8,065 nt of DNA, taken from Actinomycetota bacterium. GTDB taxonomy: Bacteria; Actinomycetota; Actinomycetes; Nanopelagicales; Nanopelagicaceae. The notes under the pieces are model-generated. The model had not been told where the DNA came from, did not search any database, and worked only from the letters and a program-made list of their open reading frames with translations. Numbering within the stretch: the first letter of the stretch is position 1; every line of letters begins with the position of its first letter. The DNA lies in contig WLQV01000041.1 of assembly GCA_009697555.1 (NCBI GenBank), positions 1 to 8,065 of the forward strand, in the 5' to 3' direction. Both the position numbers and the translations under genes were made by a program. Positions 1-7,383 of the stretch are shown in pieces.

Positions 1-937
1 CATCGCTCTGCTTGGTGCGAACTGCTTCAGCTGCGACAAGGAGCGCTGCCTTCTCATCTGCAGTCAGTGGTGTTTCAACAACTTTACGAATTCCGGTGCG
101 GCCAATTTCAGCTTCAACGCCAAGATAAACACCAGTGATTCCAAATTCACCTTGCATCCATGCACACACTGGCATGACTGCACCTGAATCTTCGATTACT
201 GCCTTTGCCATACGAGCCGCCGCTGCAGATGGAGCAAAGTAGGCAGAACCTGTCTTCAACAGTGCAACAACTTCGCCGCCGCCATTGCGAGTGCGAGTTA
301 CTAACTCCTCAATTTCAGGTGCAGATAATTTATCGGCAAGTGGCTTTCCATCAACGGTGCAGCGACTTGGAACTGGAACCATTGTGTCGCCATGTGAGCC
401 CAGAGTAAGAGTCTTCACCGTGTGAACTGGAACGCCAAGTTTTTCCGCCACGAAGTGAGTAAAGCGGGCGGTATCAAGCATTCCTGCTTGGCCCATTACG
501 CGATTGTGTGGAAACTTTGTTGCAAGTTGTGCAAGCGCAGTCATTTCATCGAGTGGATTAGAAACCACAATGATTACTGAATTAGGACTGTGCTTTGCCA
601 CATTCTCAGCAACGCCACGAACAATTCCGGCATTGACACCAATCAAATCCATACGGCTCATGCCAGGTTTGCGTGGCAGACCAGCGGTGATGATGACAAC
701 GTCAGAATTTGCAGTTGCTTCATATCCAGCGCCATCGGCCGTTGTTGTTGCGCCGATTACCTTTGTTTCAAAATTTTCGATTGAGCGAGATTGATTCATG
801 TCGAGCGCTAGGCCTTCAGGCTTGCCTTCTAAAATGTCGGTAAGAACAACACTTTCAAATATGTTGTATTCAGCTAACCGAAGCGCTGTAGTTGATCCGT
901 AAAAACCTGCTCCAACAACTGTGACTTTGCTTCCCAT
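1..937 (-). CDS. mdh: Malate dehydrogenase (LDH-like), 3' end cut by window edge
   Basis: Catalyses NAD-dependent interconversion of malate and oxaloacetate in the cytoplasm, the last TCA-cycle step. The frame gives 312 codons from ATG at 937 to the left edge with no stop, so only a few C-terminal residues are likely missing (family about 310-330). Visible features: Rossmann glycine motif GAGFYG at residues 9-14; Asp34 after beta-2, expected for NAD over NADP; substrate loop RKPGMSR at 89-95, where Arg89 sits at the position that selects oxaloacetate over pyruvate and Arg95 is the loop arginine; SNPLD at 126-130; Asp155 and Arg158 in LDTAR; catalytic His182 in GSHGD. These features and the length place it in the LDH-like MDH group rather than the E. 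coli type. The start gives a normal N-terminus directly before the Rossmann strand. The Shine-Dalgarno is weak (GGA, 5 bases upstream). It lies 37 bases after the DUF3017 gene and is probably last, or near last, in the operon. Confidence 0.96.
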   Translation of the reverse strand, partial: MGSKVTVVGAGFYGSTTALRLAEYNIFESVVLTDILEGKPEGLALDMNQSRSIENFETKVIGATTTADGAGYEATANSDVVIITAGLPRKPGMSRMDLIGVNAGIVRGVAENVAKHSPNSVIIVVSNPLDEMTALAQLATKFPHNRVMGQAGMLDTARFTHFVAEKLGVPVHTVKTLTLGSHGDTMVPVPSRCTVDGKPLADKLSAPEIEELVTRTRNGGGEVVALLKTGSAYFAPSAAAARMAKAVIEDSGAVMPVCAWMQGEFGITGVYLGVEAEIGRTGIRKVVETPLTADEKAALLVAAEAVRTKQSD

Positions 938-974
938 AATGATCCGATCTCGTATGAACGTCTACTTGCGAACT

Positions 975-1202
975 CTACCGCCCATGCGGAAGTGCAATTG
1001 CCATGACAAAAAGGGCGATCGCCAGCAGGATTGGGAGGTAACGCTCAATCCGCCCCTGCGCATTACGTGCCATCGCAATGGCGATTGTGGCAAGGCTCAA
1101 AATTATTGCTGCGCTGCGGACATAGCCAGCTGCACCGACTGCGACGGCGATCACAACTGCGAGGTAGCCACCCGTTGAAAAAAACCGGTTACTTATCGAC
1201 AT
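975..1202 (-). CDS. DUF3017-family small membrane protein
   Basis: A 75-residue hydrophobic protein with no known biochemical function. About three membrane-spanning stretches are visible: residues 12-27, 31-45 and 56-72, with a short polar basic loop (RNAQGRIER, 46-54) before the last. The assignment to DUF3017 rests on size, hydrophobic pattern and position between folD and mdh, where this actinobacterial family is usually found, rather than on a diagnostic motif. The start is well constrained: an in-frame TGA lies two codons upstream of the ATG at 1202, and the next ATG (residue 44) would remove two of the three membrane segments. The gene begins inside folD, overlapping its last ten bases. 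GAGG sits only one base before the ATG, too close for a normal Shine-Dalgarno, so translation is probably coupled to folD termination. It ends with TAG 37 bases before mdh. Confidence 0.78.
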   Translation of the reverse strand: MSISNRFFSTGGYLAVVIAVAVGAAGYVRSAAIILSLATIAIAMARNAQGRIERYLPILLAIALFVMAIALPHGR

Positions 1203-2032
1203 GCCTCAACTACATTCTTTAACAACATAGCTCGTGTCATTGGGCCAACACCACCAGGCATCGGAGCAACAAAACTTGCAACATCCATCACTCCTGGATC
1301 GACATCGCCGAGTAAACCGGCATCGGTACGTGAAATTCCTACATCTAATACGGCAGCGCCCGCCTTAATCATGTTGGCCTTGAGAAAGTGTGCTTGACCA
1401 ATTGCTGCAACAACAATATCTGCGCGCTTTGTATGCGCCGCTAAATCTTTGGTACCAGTGTGCGTCAATGTCACTGTGGCATTTTCACTGCGACGGGTAA
1501 GGAGCAGACCAAGTGGGCGGCCAACTGTAAGTCCTCGGCCAATGACAACAACTTCTGCACCCGATAGTGGAATCTTGTAATGATTGATCAATTCAACAAT
1601 CGCACGTGGCGTACATGGCAGCGGTGCATCTTTGCCTGCAACCAATCGTCCTAAATTCAATGGATGGAGGCCATCAGCATCCTTTGCTGGATCTATCGCC
1701 TCAAGAATTACTTGTGCATCAATTCCCTTTGGCAATGGCAGTTGCACAATGTAACCAGTGCACTCTTTTGCATTATTGAGATCTTTAATTGCCGCCAAGA
1801 TATCCTGTTGTGATGCAGTGGCTGGTAAGTCAACGCGAATCGAGGTAATTCCTACTTCACCACAGTCGCGATGTTTTCCTCCCACATAGGAGTGCGAGCC
1901 AGGATCATCACCAACAAGAACTGTTCCGAGTCCGGGCTGCTTGCCTGCTGCAACTAATTGGGTAACTTCAGCTTTCAACTCCACTTTGATCTTCGCAGCA
2001 AGTGCCTTGCCATCGAGAAGTTGAGCAGTCAT
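1193..2032 (-). CDS. folD: Bifunctional methylene-THF dehydrogenase / methenyl-THF cyclohydrolase
   Basis: Oxidises 5,10-methylene-tetrahydrofolate with NADP and hydrolyses the methenyl product to 10-formyl-tetrahydrofolate, the one-carbon donor for purine synthesis. The 279-residue length is normal for the family (about 280-290). Catalytic residues are present: Tyr49 and Lys53 in [10 protein letters not shown], the QLPLP signature at 97-101, and Asp120 in the DADGLHP segment. The C-terminal Rossmann half carries [11 protein letters not shown] (164-174); Gly replaces the Ser of the E. coli motif GRSxxVG, which I recall as usual for actinobacteria. PGGVGPMT lies near the C-terminus. It starts 17 bases after purH and its end overlaps the DUF3017 gene by ten bases. 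No good Shine-Dalgarno is visible before the ATG; GAAAG lies about 12 bases upstream. Its product feeds the two formyltransferases encoded immediately upstream, PurH and PurN. Confidence 0.97.
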   Translation of the reverse strand: MTAQLLDGKALAAKIKVELKAEVTQLVAAGKQPGLGTVLVGDDPGSHSYVGGKHRDCGEVGITSIRVDLPATASQQDILAAIKDLNNAKECTGYIVQLPLPKGIDAQVILEAIDPAKDADGLHPLNLGRLVAGKDAPLPCTPRAIVELINHYKIPLSGAEVVVIGRGLTVGRPLGLLLTRRSENATVTLTHTGTKDLAAHTKRADIVVAAIGQAHFLKANMIKAGAAVLDVGISRTDAGLLGDVDPGVMDVASFVAPMPGGVGPMTRAMLLKNVVEACR

Positions 2033-2049
2033 AGGAGCATCTTACTTTC

Positions 2050-3591
2050 TCAGGCGTGGGCAAAATGTCGGGTATTGGTAAAGAACATCGCAATGTTTGC
2101 AGCATTTGCCGCCGCGATAACCGCTTCATCACGCACACTGCCACCTGGTTGAACCACTGCAGTTACTCCGGCTGCGATGAGAATTTCTAATCCATCGGGA
2201 AAGGGAAAGAATGCATCACTTGCGGCAACACTTGCCTTTGTCCGATCACCGGCACGATCAACTGCAAGTCGTGCACTATCAACGCGATTAACTTGCCCCA
2301 TTCCAATTCCCACCGATGCGCCATCTTTTGCCAGCAAAATTGCATTGCTCTTGACTGCGCGAACTGCGCGCCAAGCAAATTCCAGATCTGCTTTAACTTT
2401 TGAACTTACTGCATCTCCACTGACTTGTACCCAATTAGAAGGGCTATCCCCTGCTGCAGCAACCAGATCGGTATCTTGCAAAAGTGCACCACCACTTACT
2501 GGTCGCAATTCACTGCGATTAATAGCGGTATCTGAAGATTGAAGAATGCGAATCGATGGTTTCTTAGCAAGAATCTCGACTGCGCCAGCTTCGTATCCTG
2601 GTGCAATAACTACTTCGGTAAAGATTTCAGAGAGCGCTGTGGCCATGGCAAGTGTTACTGGGCGATTGGCCGCAACCACTCCACCAAATGCACTTACAGA
2701 ATCACATTCATGCGCTGCTGAATAGGCCGCTTCAATAGTGCTTGCGATTGCAATGCCACAAGGATTGGCATGCTTAATAATCGCAACACATGGTTGGCTG
2801 TGATCATGGGCAGCCCGCCATGCTGCATCAGCATCGGTGTAATTATTAAAGGACATCTCTTTGCCATGCAATTGTTTTGCACGAACAATGCCAGCTCCGC
2901 CATCGGAGTAAATATTTGCCCGTTGATGTGGATTCTCGCCGTAGCGCAGACTGGCTTCCTTACTCCAGATTTTGCCAAACCAATCAGGTAACTCCCCTGC
3001 TGGAGTCTGAGCCAACCATTGTGCAATTGTGAGGTCGTACTCGGCTGTGGTTCTAAAGACATCGACCGCCAATTTAAGTCGCTCTTCTAATGTGAAACCA
3101 CCGGCTGCAAGTGCCTTATAAATCGCTGGGTACTGCGCAGGATTACTGACTACCGCAACGCTGCCATGGTTTTTTGCCGCACCGCGCAACATCGATGGTC
3201 CGCCAATATCGATCTGTTCAATGCACTCTGCAAAATCTGAGGTTGCAGCAATGGTTTGAGCAAATGGATAGAGGTTAATCACTACTAAATCAAAGGGGGC
3301 GATATCTAATTCTGCAATTGCCGCCAGATGTTCTGGATTGTTCTGGTCCGCCAAAATTCCAGAATGTATCCGCGGATGCAGCGTCTTTACTCTTCCACCC
3401 ATAATCTCTGGAAAACCCGTGTAGGTGCTGACATCTGTCACTGGCAATCCGGCATCGCGAATTGTTTTCGCAGTTGATCCAGTTGAGAGAATTTCAACAT
3501 TGGCTTCCGTTAAAGCAGTAGCTAATTCAAGGAGTCCGTTCTTGTCGTAAACGCTGACAAGTGCGCGGCGAATCTTTCTGATCTGACTCAT
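2050..3591 (-). CDS. purH: Bifunctional AICAR transformylase / IMP cyclohydrolase
   Basis: Carries out the last two steps of de novo IMP synthesis: formylation of AICAR using 10-formyl-THF, then ring closure to IMP. The 513 residues form two domains. The N-terminal cyclohydrolase (MGS-like fold, about 1-150) has STGST at 36-40 and [16 protein letters not shown] at 65-80. The C-terminal transformylase has [12 protein letters not shown] at 214-225, the catalytic pair Lys273-His274 in [17 protein letters not shown] at 302-311, a conserved KSNAILL block at 414-420 and QPGGSVRDE near 481-489. The C-terminus ends TNTRHFAHA, a slight variant of the usual RHFxH ending. Length and motifs indicate an intact enzyme. 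The ATG overlaps the purN stop as ATGA, so translation is probably coupled; AAAGG seven bases upstream (3603-3599) is a good Shine-Dalgarno inside purN. Confidence 0.98.
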   Translation of the reverse strand: MSQIRKIRRALVSVYDKNGLLELATALTEANVEILSTGSTAKTIRDAGLPVTDVSTYTGFPEIMGGRVKTLHPRIHSGILADQNNPEHLAAIAELDIAPFDLVVINLYPFAQTIAATSDFAECIEQIDIGGPSMLRGAAKNHGSVAVVSNPAQYPAIYKALAAGGFTLEERLKLAVDVFRTTAEYDLTIAQWLAQTPAGELPDWFGKIWSKEASLRYGENPHQRANIYSDGGAGIVRAKQLHGKEMSFNNYTDADAAWRAAHDHSQPCVAIIKHANPCGIAIASTIEAAYSAAHECDSVSAFGGVVAANRPVTLAMATALSEIFTEVVIAPGYEAGAVEILAKKPSIRILQSSDTAINRSELRPVSGGALLQDTDLVAAAGDSPSNWVQVSGDAVSSKVKADLEFAWRAVRAVKSNAILLAKDGASVGIGMGQVNRVDSARLAVDRAGDRTKASVAASDAFFPFPDGLEILIAAGVTAVVQPGGSVRDEAVIAAANAANIAMFFTNTRHFAHA

Positions 3592-4163
3592 CTCCCCGCC
3601 TTTACTCTCGGTAGCAGTTCACGCAAGACCTCAACAATGAGGAGGCGCTCGGCAATCTTAATGCGCTCATGGAGGCTGGCTTCCGTGTCGCCCGCTGCAA
3701 TTTCAACTACCTGCTGAGCAATGATCTCCCCGGTATCAACGCCAGCATCGACCCAATGCACCGTTGTTCCCGTCGTAACTTCTCCTGCTGCCAGCGCATC
3801 TCGCACTGCATGGGCACCAGGATATTTTGGAAGAAGTGCCGGGTGGGTATTGATTACTTTAAAGCGTTCCACAAATTCAGCGCTCAGAATTCGCATGAAG
3901 CCAGCGCTCACAATTAAGTCAGGTGCTCTGCGCTCTGCTAATTGGAAAATTTCCTGATTCCACTGATTGCGATCTGCCTTCATGGCAAGTACATCAACGG
4001 CAATACCTGCAACACGTGCTCGTTCGATTACCTGTGCCTGCTCCTGATCACAAATCACTCCCACTAATTCACAATCTAGATTTGCACTAGCAACTTCATC
4101 AATAATTGCTTGCACCAAGGTGCCTGAGCCTGATGCCAAGAGAAGTACGCGTGGCAGGCTCAT
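3588..4163 (-). CDS. purN: Phosphoribosylglycinamide formyltransferase (GART)
   Basis: Transfers the formyl group of 10-formyl-THF to glycinamide ribonucleotide, the third step of de novo purine synthesis. It is 191 residues, close to the usual 190-215. Visible motifs: the phosphate-binding SGSGT at 11-15; GFMRIL at 88-93; catalytic Asn105 and His107 in [13 protein letters not shown]; and Asp143 in the GVDTGEII segment, completing the Asn-His-Asp active site. The SGSGT form, in place of SGxGSN, is one I associate with actinobacterial PurN. It starts in a TAATG overlap with the stop of the DUF6350 gene and ends in an ATGA overlap with purH. The use of 10-formyl-THF rather than formate plus ATP (PurT) fits the nearby folD. 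Confidence 0.97.
   Translation of the reverse strand: MSLPRVLLLASGSGTLVQAIIDEVASANLDCELVGVICDQEQAQVIERARVAGIAVDVLAMKADRNQWNQEIFQLAERRAPDLIVSAGFMRILSAEFVERFKVINTHPALLPKYPGAHAVRDALAAGEVTTGTTVHWVDAGVDTGEIIAQQVVEIAAGDTEASLHERIKIAERLLIVEVLRELLPRVKAGR
3592..3603 (-). promoter_or_regulatory. Ribosome binding site of purH inside purN
   Basis: AAAGG (3603-3599) lies seven bases before the purH ATG at good spacing, inside the last codons of purN. GGGGAG directly abuts the ATG but is too close to act alone. Together with the ATGA overlap this supports the chosen purH start and coupled translation. Confidence 0.55.
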
Positions 4164-5260
4164 TAACGCCTGCGATTCTGTAATGAACCAATTGCAGCTG
4201 GTGTTATTGCAGAGAGTGCAATTCCAACTCCTAATGCAATCGCGAAGGCAAGTGTTGACTTCCAGATTGATACTCCAAAATTGCTCATCTGCGAAGTGAT
4301 CAGTGATCCAGTTGCGCCGCTACAAAGTAGGGCAAATCCCAGGATTGTTAGTAAGAAACTCTGACGCAAAATTCGCGTGCTCTCCGAATATGCCAATTGG
4401 TAGAGAGTCACTCCAATTGCAATAAAGAAAATTACGCCAATGAAGAGCAGTGGGTGCGTTCCGGTAGGCAGCGCACCTAATAAGGGAAGTGCTGGAATTT
4501 GGTCGTAGCGATGAATGAATGGCGAAATGAGCGTTCCACTGCCAACGCCAAATCCCACACCGAGAAAGTATGTTGCAACCGCAATGATGACATTGGGAAG
4601 GTAGAGCAAGTTCAGTAGTAAAAGTAAAATTCCGCCAACAATGCCTGGCTGAATAACTTTAGTAAGGTCAGTAACCGTCTTAAGATTAATAATCAGTAGC
4701 AAGCCATAAAGCAGTGCACTTGTACCTAATGTAATTGCAAGTAGCCCTCGTGCATGACGCGCTGCTAGCCCAGATTCGCGGCGACGCGATTGCGTAATTC
4801 CAGTAGTCGAAAGCCATACTCCGATTGGCACAATTCCTAAAGCCCAGAGCCATGATGCAGAAACTTCACTCGATCGTGAAGCAAAGATTGCGATTTGAGT
4901 GAAGCACGAATAAAGAATGATAAAGATTGTGCGGGCCAAGCGAGCCTCTTGTGAGTAATCAGTAGCAGAGTAAATCCGCTTCATACTGGAGCGGATTGCT
5001 ATAACTGGAAAGAGCAGCGCGCCAATTGGTAAATAGCTTAAGAAGCCTGCGACATGACCTGGTGGCAAATTCAAATTAAATGGAATGTGGTGAGCGCCAA
5101 GCCAGAGCCACAATGCGGCGCGAATCGGATCGGTGGTATTTGGTTCCGCGCTACCTGCAGTAGACCAAGCAATTAAGGCAATTGCCGACAGTGGAATAAG
5201 TACAAGTAGAACGCTACGTATCGCCTGCGTCAACGAGATCCAAAGGACGCGTTGAAACAT
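4163..5260 (-). CDS. DUF6350 / PerM-like polytopic membrane protein
   Basis: A 365-residue integral membrane protein with about eight or nine hydrophobic segments, roughly residues 12-33, 70-89, 110-127, 136-152, 171-191, 207-230, 270-290, 301-320 and 334-354. Conserved-looking patches match what I recall of DUF6350: WLWLGAHHIP at 51-60, LPNV at 221-224, GVGFGVGSGT at 234-243 and PALPLLGALP at 256-265. The mycobacterial member, PerM (Rv0955), lies directly upstream of purN-purH and near sucCD, the same context as here. PerM is reported to support cell division through FtsB and persistence during chronic infection. The protein here ends shortly after its last membrane segment and lacks the long C-terminal tail I recall in mycobacteria, so an equivalent role is inference and no symbol is assigned. 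The ATG at 5260 lies nine bases after the sucD stop; AAGGGA about 12 bases upstream is a distant Shine-Dalgarno. It overlaps purN by one base. Confidence 0.85.
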   Translation of the reverse strand: MFQRVLWISLTQAIRSVLLVLIPLSAIALIAWSTAGSAEPNTTDPIRAALWLWLGAHHIPFNLNLPPGHVAGFLSYLPIGALLFPVIAIRSSMKRIYSATDYSQEARLARTIFIILYSCFTQIAIFASRSSEVSASWLWALGIVPIGVWLSTTGITQSRRRESGLAARHARGLLAITLGTSALLYGLLLIINLKTVTDLTKVIQPGIVGGILLLLLNLLYLPNVIIAVATYFLGVGFGVGSGTLISPFIHRYDQIPALPLLGALPTGTHPLLFIGVIFFIAIGVTLYQLAYSESTRILRQSFLLTILGFALLCSGATGSLITSQMSNFGVSIWKSTLAFAIALGVGIALSAITPAAIGSLQNRRR

Positions 5261-5265
5261 GGCGG

Positions 5266-5302
5266 GCGCTTATCCCTTAAGTGTCGCGCGCAATAAGCGC
5301 GC
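5266..5302 (-). repeat. Two competing inverted repeats at the sucD-perM junction
   Basis: On the minus strand, GCGCGC (5302-5297) and GCGCGC (5291-5286) can form a six-pair stem with loop TTATT. Alternatively GCGCTTAT (5300-5293) pairs perfectly over eight bases with ATAAGCGC (5273-5266), enclosing 19 bases. The two stems share bases 5300-5293 and cannot coexist fully. The longer one takes in the sucD stop TAA (5272-5270) and borders the AAGGGA that could serve as the Shine-Dalgarno of the DUF6350 gene. There is no U-run, so intrinsic termination is unlikely. Whether either forms in RNA is unknown. Confidence 0.4.
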
Positions 5303-6151
5303 TGTTTCAGATGGAGTCTTACCAACTTTTACTCCGGCAGCTTCAAGTGCATCTTGCTTACCTTGTGCAGTTCCGGAGGAGCCAGAAACAATTGCACCGG
5401 CATGGCCCATGGTCTTACCTTCTGGTGCAGTAAATCCAGCAACGTAACCAACTACCGGCTTTGTTACATACTCCTTGATGAAGGCAGCGGCCCGCTCTTC
5501 GGCATCGCCACCAATTTCACCAATCATGACAATTGCATCGGTATCTGGATCATCTTGAAATGCACGAAGACAATCGATGTGTGTTGTTCCAATAATTGGA
5601 TCGCCACCAATTCCAACTGCAGTGCTAAATCCAATGTCGCGAAGTTCATACATCATTTGATAGGTAAGAGTTCCAGACTTTGAAACTAAGCCAATGCGGC
5701 CTGGGCCGGTGATGTCTGAGGGAATAATTCCCACATTTGATTGGGATGGCGAAATTAAACCTGGACAGTTAGGTCCAATGATTTGGGTTCTGCCCTTCTC
5801 TTGGGAATAAGCGAAGAAGAAGGCTGTGTCATGAACTGGAATACCTTCAGTGATCACAACAACGAGTGGCATTGCTGCATCGATCGCATCAATGACCGCA
5901 GCCTTTGCAAACTTAGGCGGCACGAAAACCACTGAGACATCGGCTTGTGTTGCAGCAACTGCTTCGCTAACAGTGTTAAAAACTGGAAGTTGGTGGCCAT
6001 CTAAATCAACTACTTGACCACCTTTACCTGGAGTAACACCACCAACAATCTTTGTTCCTGCGGCCAACATACGTTTGGTGTGCTTAGTACCTTCAGAACC
6101 TGTCATTCCCTGGACGATGACGCGCGATGCTGCGGTAAGGAAAATAGCCAT
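5270..6151 (-). CDS. sucD: Succinyl-CoA synthetase, alpha subunit
   Basis: Alpha subunit of the cytoplasmic ADP/GDP-forming succinate-CoA ligase, which converts succinyl-CoA to succinate with substrate-level phosphorylation. It is 293 residues, the usual size (about 290). The N-terminus (MAIFL followed by [15 protein letters not shown] at 11-25) carries the CoA-binding domain. IGPNCPGLI at 125-133, [12 protein letters not shown] at 154-165 and [10 protein letters not shown] at 180-189 follow. GEIGGDAEE at 211-219 holds the conserved glutamate, and the phosphorylated His250 lies in GHAGAI. All expected active-site residues are intact. The ATG shares one base with the sucC stop (TAATG), which suits equimolar synthesis of the two subunits by coupled translation. 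The last codons and the stop fall within the inverted repeats described at 5266-5302. Confidence 0.98.
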   Translation of the reverse strand: MAIFLTAASRVIVQGMTGSEGTKHTKRMLAAGTKIVGGVTPGKGGQVVDLDGHQLPVFNTVSEAVAATQADVSVVFVPPKFAKAAVIDAIDAAMPLVVVITEGIPVHDTAFFFAYSQEKGRTQIIGPNCPGLISPSQSNVGIIPSDITGPGRIGLVSKSGTLTYQMMYELRDIGFSTAVGIGGDPIIGTTHIDCLRAFQDDPDTDAIVMIGEIGGDAEERAAAFIKEYVTKPVVGYVAGFTAPEGKTMGHAGAIVSGSSGTAQGKQDALEAAGVKVGKTPSETARLLRATLKG

Positions 6152-7326
6152 TACTTTGCCGCCAATTCTGCGGCGCGATCTGCGGCGCCATCCATAGTGT
6201 CGAGTTGTTCAATCAATGGGTGATTGGCCTCTTTAAGAATTCTTCGTCCTTCACTCACATTATTGCCATCGAGGCGAACCACAATGGGTTTTGAAGCTTT
6301 ATCGCCGAGGATTGCAAGTGCTTGGACAATTCCATTCGCTACTGCATCACAGGAGGTAATTCCACCGAATACATTCACAAAGACGCTCTTCACATCTTTA
6401 TCGCCCAAAATAATTGCTAAACCATTTGCCATTACCTCAGCAGATGCGCCACCACCGATGTCGAGGAAGTTGGCTGGCTTCATGCCGCGATACTTCTCAC
6501 CGGCATAAGCAACAACATCGAGTGTGCTCATTACTAATCCTGCACCGTTGCCGATAATTCCTACCTGGCCATCAAGTTTGACGTAGTTGAGGCCTTTCTC
6601 TTTCGCAGCTGCTTCCAGTGCATTAGCTGCAGCATGATCAACGAGTGCTTCATGATCTGGGTGGCGAAAATCGGCGTTCTCATCGAGTGTAACTTTTCCA
6701 TCGAGGGCGATAATTTTTCCATCAGATGTTTTTACCAAAGGATTTACTTCTACCAGTGTTGCATCTTCACTCTGGAAAACTTGCCAGAGTTTTACGAGGA
6801 CATCTGCGACTTGATCTTCAATATCTTTAGGAAAGGCAGCGGATGTAATAATTTTCTTCGCTGCAGCAAAATCAATTCCTACTGTTGCACTTACTGGAAC
6901 TTTCGCTAATTTCTCAGGAGAGGTGCGGGCGACTTCCTCAATATCCATTCCGCCGGCGACAGATGCCATGACAAGAAATGTGCGGTTGGAGCGATCTAAG
7001 AGAATTGCTAAATAATATTCTTCAACGATCGGCGCAGCAGCAGCGATCATGACGATCCCGACTCGATGGCCCTTGATGTCCATTCCTAAAATTGCATCTG
7101 CTTTGGCGCGGGCATCAACTGCTGAATCGGCTAACTTAACGCCACCTGCTTTACCGCGTCCGCCAACTTTTACCTGTGCTTTGACGACAACTTTTCCGCC
7201 ACTGCTACCAATAATTGCTTCTGCAGCTTTCTGGGCTTCATCTGCAGTGCGTGCGATCTGAGCAGGTAATACAGGAACGTTGTGAGCTTCGAAGAGATCT
7301 CTCGCTTGATATTCAAAAAGATCCAT
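6151..7326 (-). CDS. sucC: Succinyl-CoA synthetase, beta subunit
   Basis: Beta subunit of succinate-CoA ligase; it carries the ATP-grasp nucleotide-binding domain and pairs with SucD. It is 391 residues, normal for the family (about 388-395). Visible motifs: [12 protein letters not shown] at the N-terminus; the nucleotide-binding loop [16 protein letters not shown] at 49-64; EVNPL at 193-197, with Asn195 and Asp209 as likely magnesium ligands; [12 protein letters not shown] at 259-270; and NVFGGI at 318-323 in the CoA-ligase domain. I cannot decide ATP versus GTP preference from the sequence. The start is supported by the best Shine-Dalgarno in the window, AAGGGGAG, three bases before the ATG. 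It follows pcrA by 40 bases and is probably the first gene of the metabolic operon. Confidence 0.98.
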   Translation of the reverse strand: MDLFEYQARDLFEAHNVPVLPAQIARTADEAQKAAEAIIGSSGGKVVVKAQVKVGGRGKAGGVKLADSAVDARAKADAILGMDIKGHRVGIVMIAAAAPIVEEYYLAILLDRSNRTFLVMASVAGGMDIEEVARTSPEKLAKVPVSATVGIDFAAAKKIITSAAFPKDIEDQVADVLVKLWQVFQSEDATLVEVNPLVKTSDGKIIALDGKVTLDENADFRHPDHEALVDHAAANALEAAAKEKGLNYVKLDGQVGIIGNGAGLVMSTLDVVAYAGEKYRGMKPANFLDIGGGASAEVMANGLAIILGDKDVKSVFVNVFGGITSCDAVANGIVQALAILGDKASKPIVVRLDGNNVSEGRRILKEANHPLIEQLDTMDGAADRAAELAAK

Positions 7327-7329
7327 AAT

Positions 7330-7348
7330 CTCCCCTTCGCGCTAAGGG
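7330..7348 (-). promoter_or_regulatory. Strong sucC Shine-Dalgarno inside a short hairpin
   Basis: AAGGGGAG (7337-7330) lies three bases before the sucC ATG and is the clearest ribosome binding site in the window. Its first five bases, AAGGG (7337-7333), are perfectly complementary to CCCTT (7348-7344) just upstream, with a six-base loop AGCGCG. The five-pair stem would partly hide the Shine-Dalgarno. It is short and could be chance. No U-run follows, so it is not a terminator. Confidence 0.5.
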
Positions 7349-7352
7349 CTTA

Positions 7353-7383
7353 ATACTAGAGGTTATCTACGGGAGTTTTTCAA
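7353..7383 (-). promoter_or_regulatory. Possible sigma-70-type promoter for the sucC operon
   Basis: Reading on the minus strand, TTGAAA (7383-7378) resembles a -35 box and TAGTAT (7358-7353) a -10 box, separated by 19 bases. The -35 falls inside the last codons of pcrA, and transcription would begin about 20 bases before the sucC ATG. The -35 is close to consensus, but the spacer is longer than ideal and the -10 matches only four of six bases. It is the only gap with a promoter-like pair ahead of the tightly packed genes, which is why I list it. Read-through from pcrA is the alternative. Confidence 0.35.

Larger units (their letters stand above)
1..7326 (-). other. Probable operon sucC-sucD-DUF6350-purN-purH-folD-DUF3017-mdh
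   Basis: Eight co-oriented genes are joined by overlaps of 1, 1, 4 and 10 bases and gaps of 9, 17 and 37 bases, with no terminator-like hairpin plus U-run between them. This spacing suggests co-transcription. The unit links two TCA-cycle enzymes, a folate enzyme and its two formyl-consuming purine enzymes, and two membrane proteins. The 37-base gap before mdh is the weakest junction, and mdh could also have its own promoter; I saw no convincing one there. The left end of the unit lies outside the window. Confidence 0.6.

Noticed and set aside
504..794. Plus-strand open frames opposite mdh, including a 96-residue one
   Set aside because: They lie antisense to a gene with a full set of catalytic motifs and show no recognisable domain or ribosome site. 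The same holds for the plus-strand frames opposite folD, purH, purN, sucD, sucC and pcrA.
2029..2040. A three-codon minicistron ATG CTC CTA TGA in the purH-folD gap, whose stop overlaps the folD start
   Set aside because: It could in principle help re-initiation at folD, but so short a frame is expected by chance and its own ribosome site is weak.
2050..2080. The unusual PurH ending TNTRHFAHA as a sign of altered activity
   Set aside because: The RHFxH ending is kept, nearby positions vary among families, and all catalytic motifs are present.
2694..3062. A 122-residue minus-strand frame inside purH
   Set aside because: It is the same strand in another frame over conserved transformylase motifs, with no family resemblance; it is a shadow of purH.
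7333..7348. A transcription terminator after pcrA
   Set aside because: The CCCTT/AAGGG stem is only five pairs and is followed by the sucC Shine-Dalgarno and start codon rather than a U-run.
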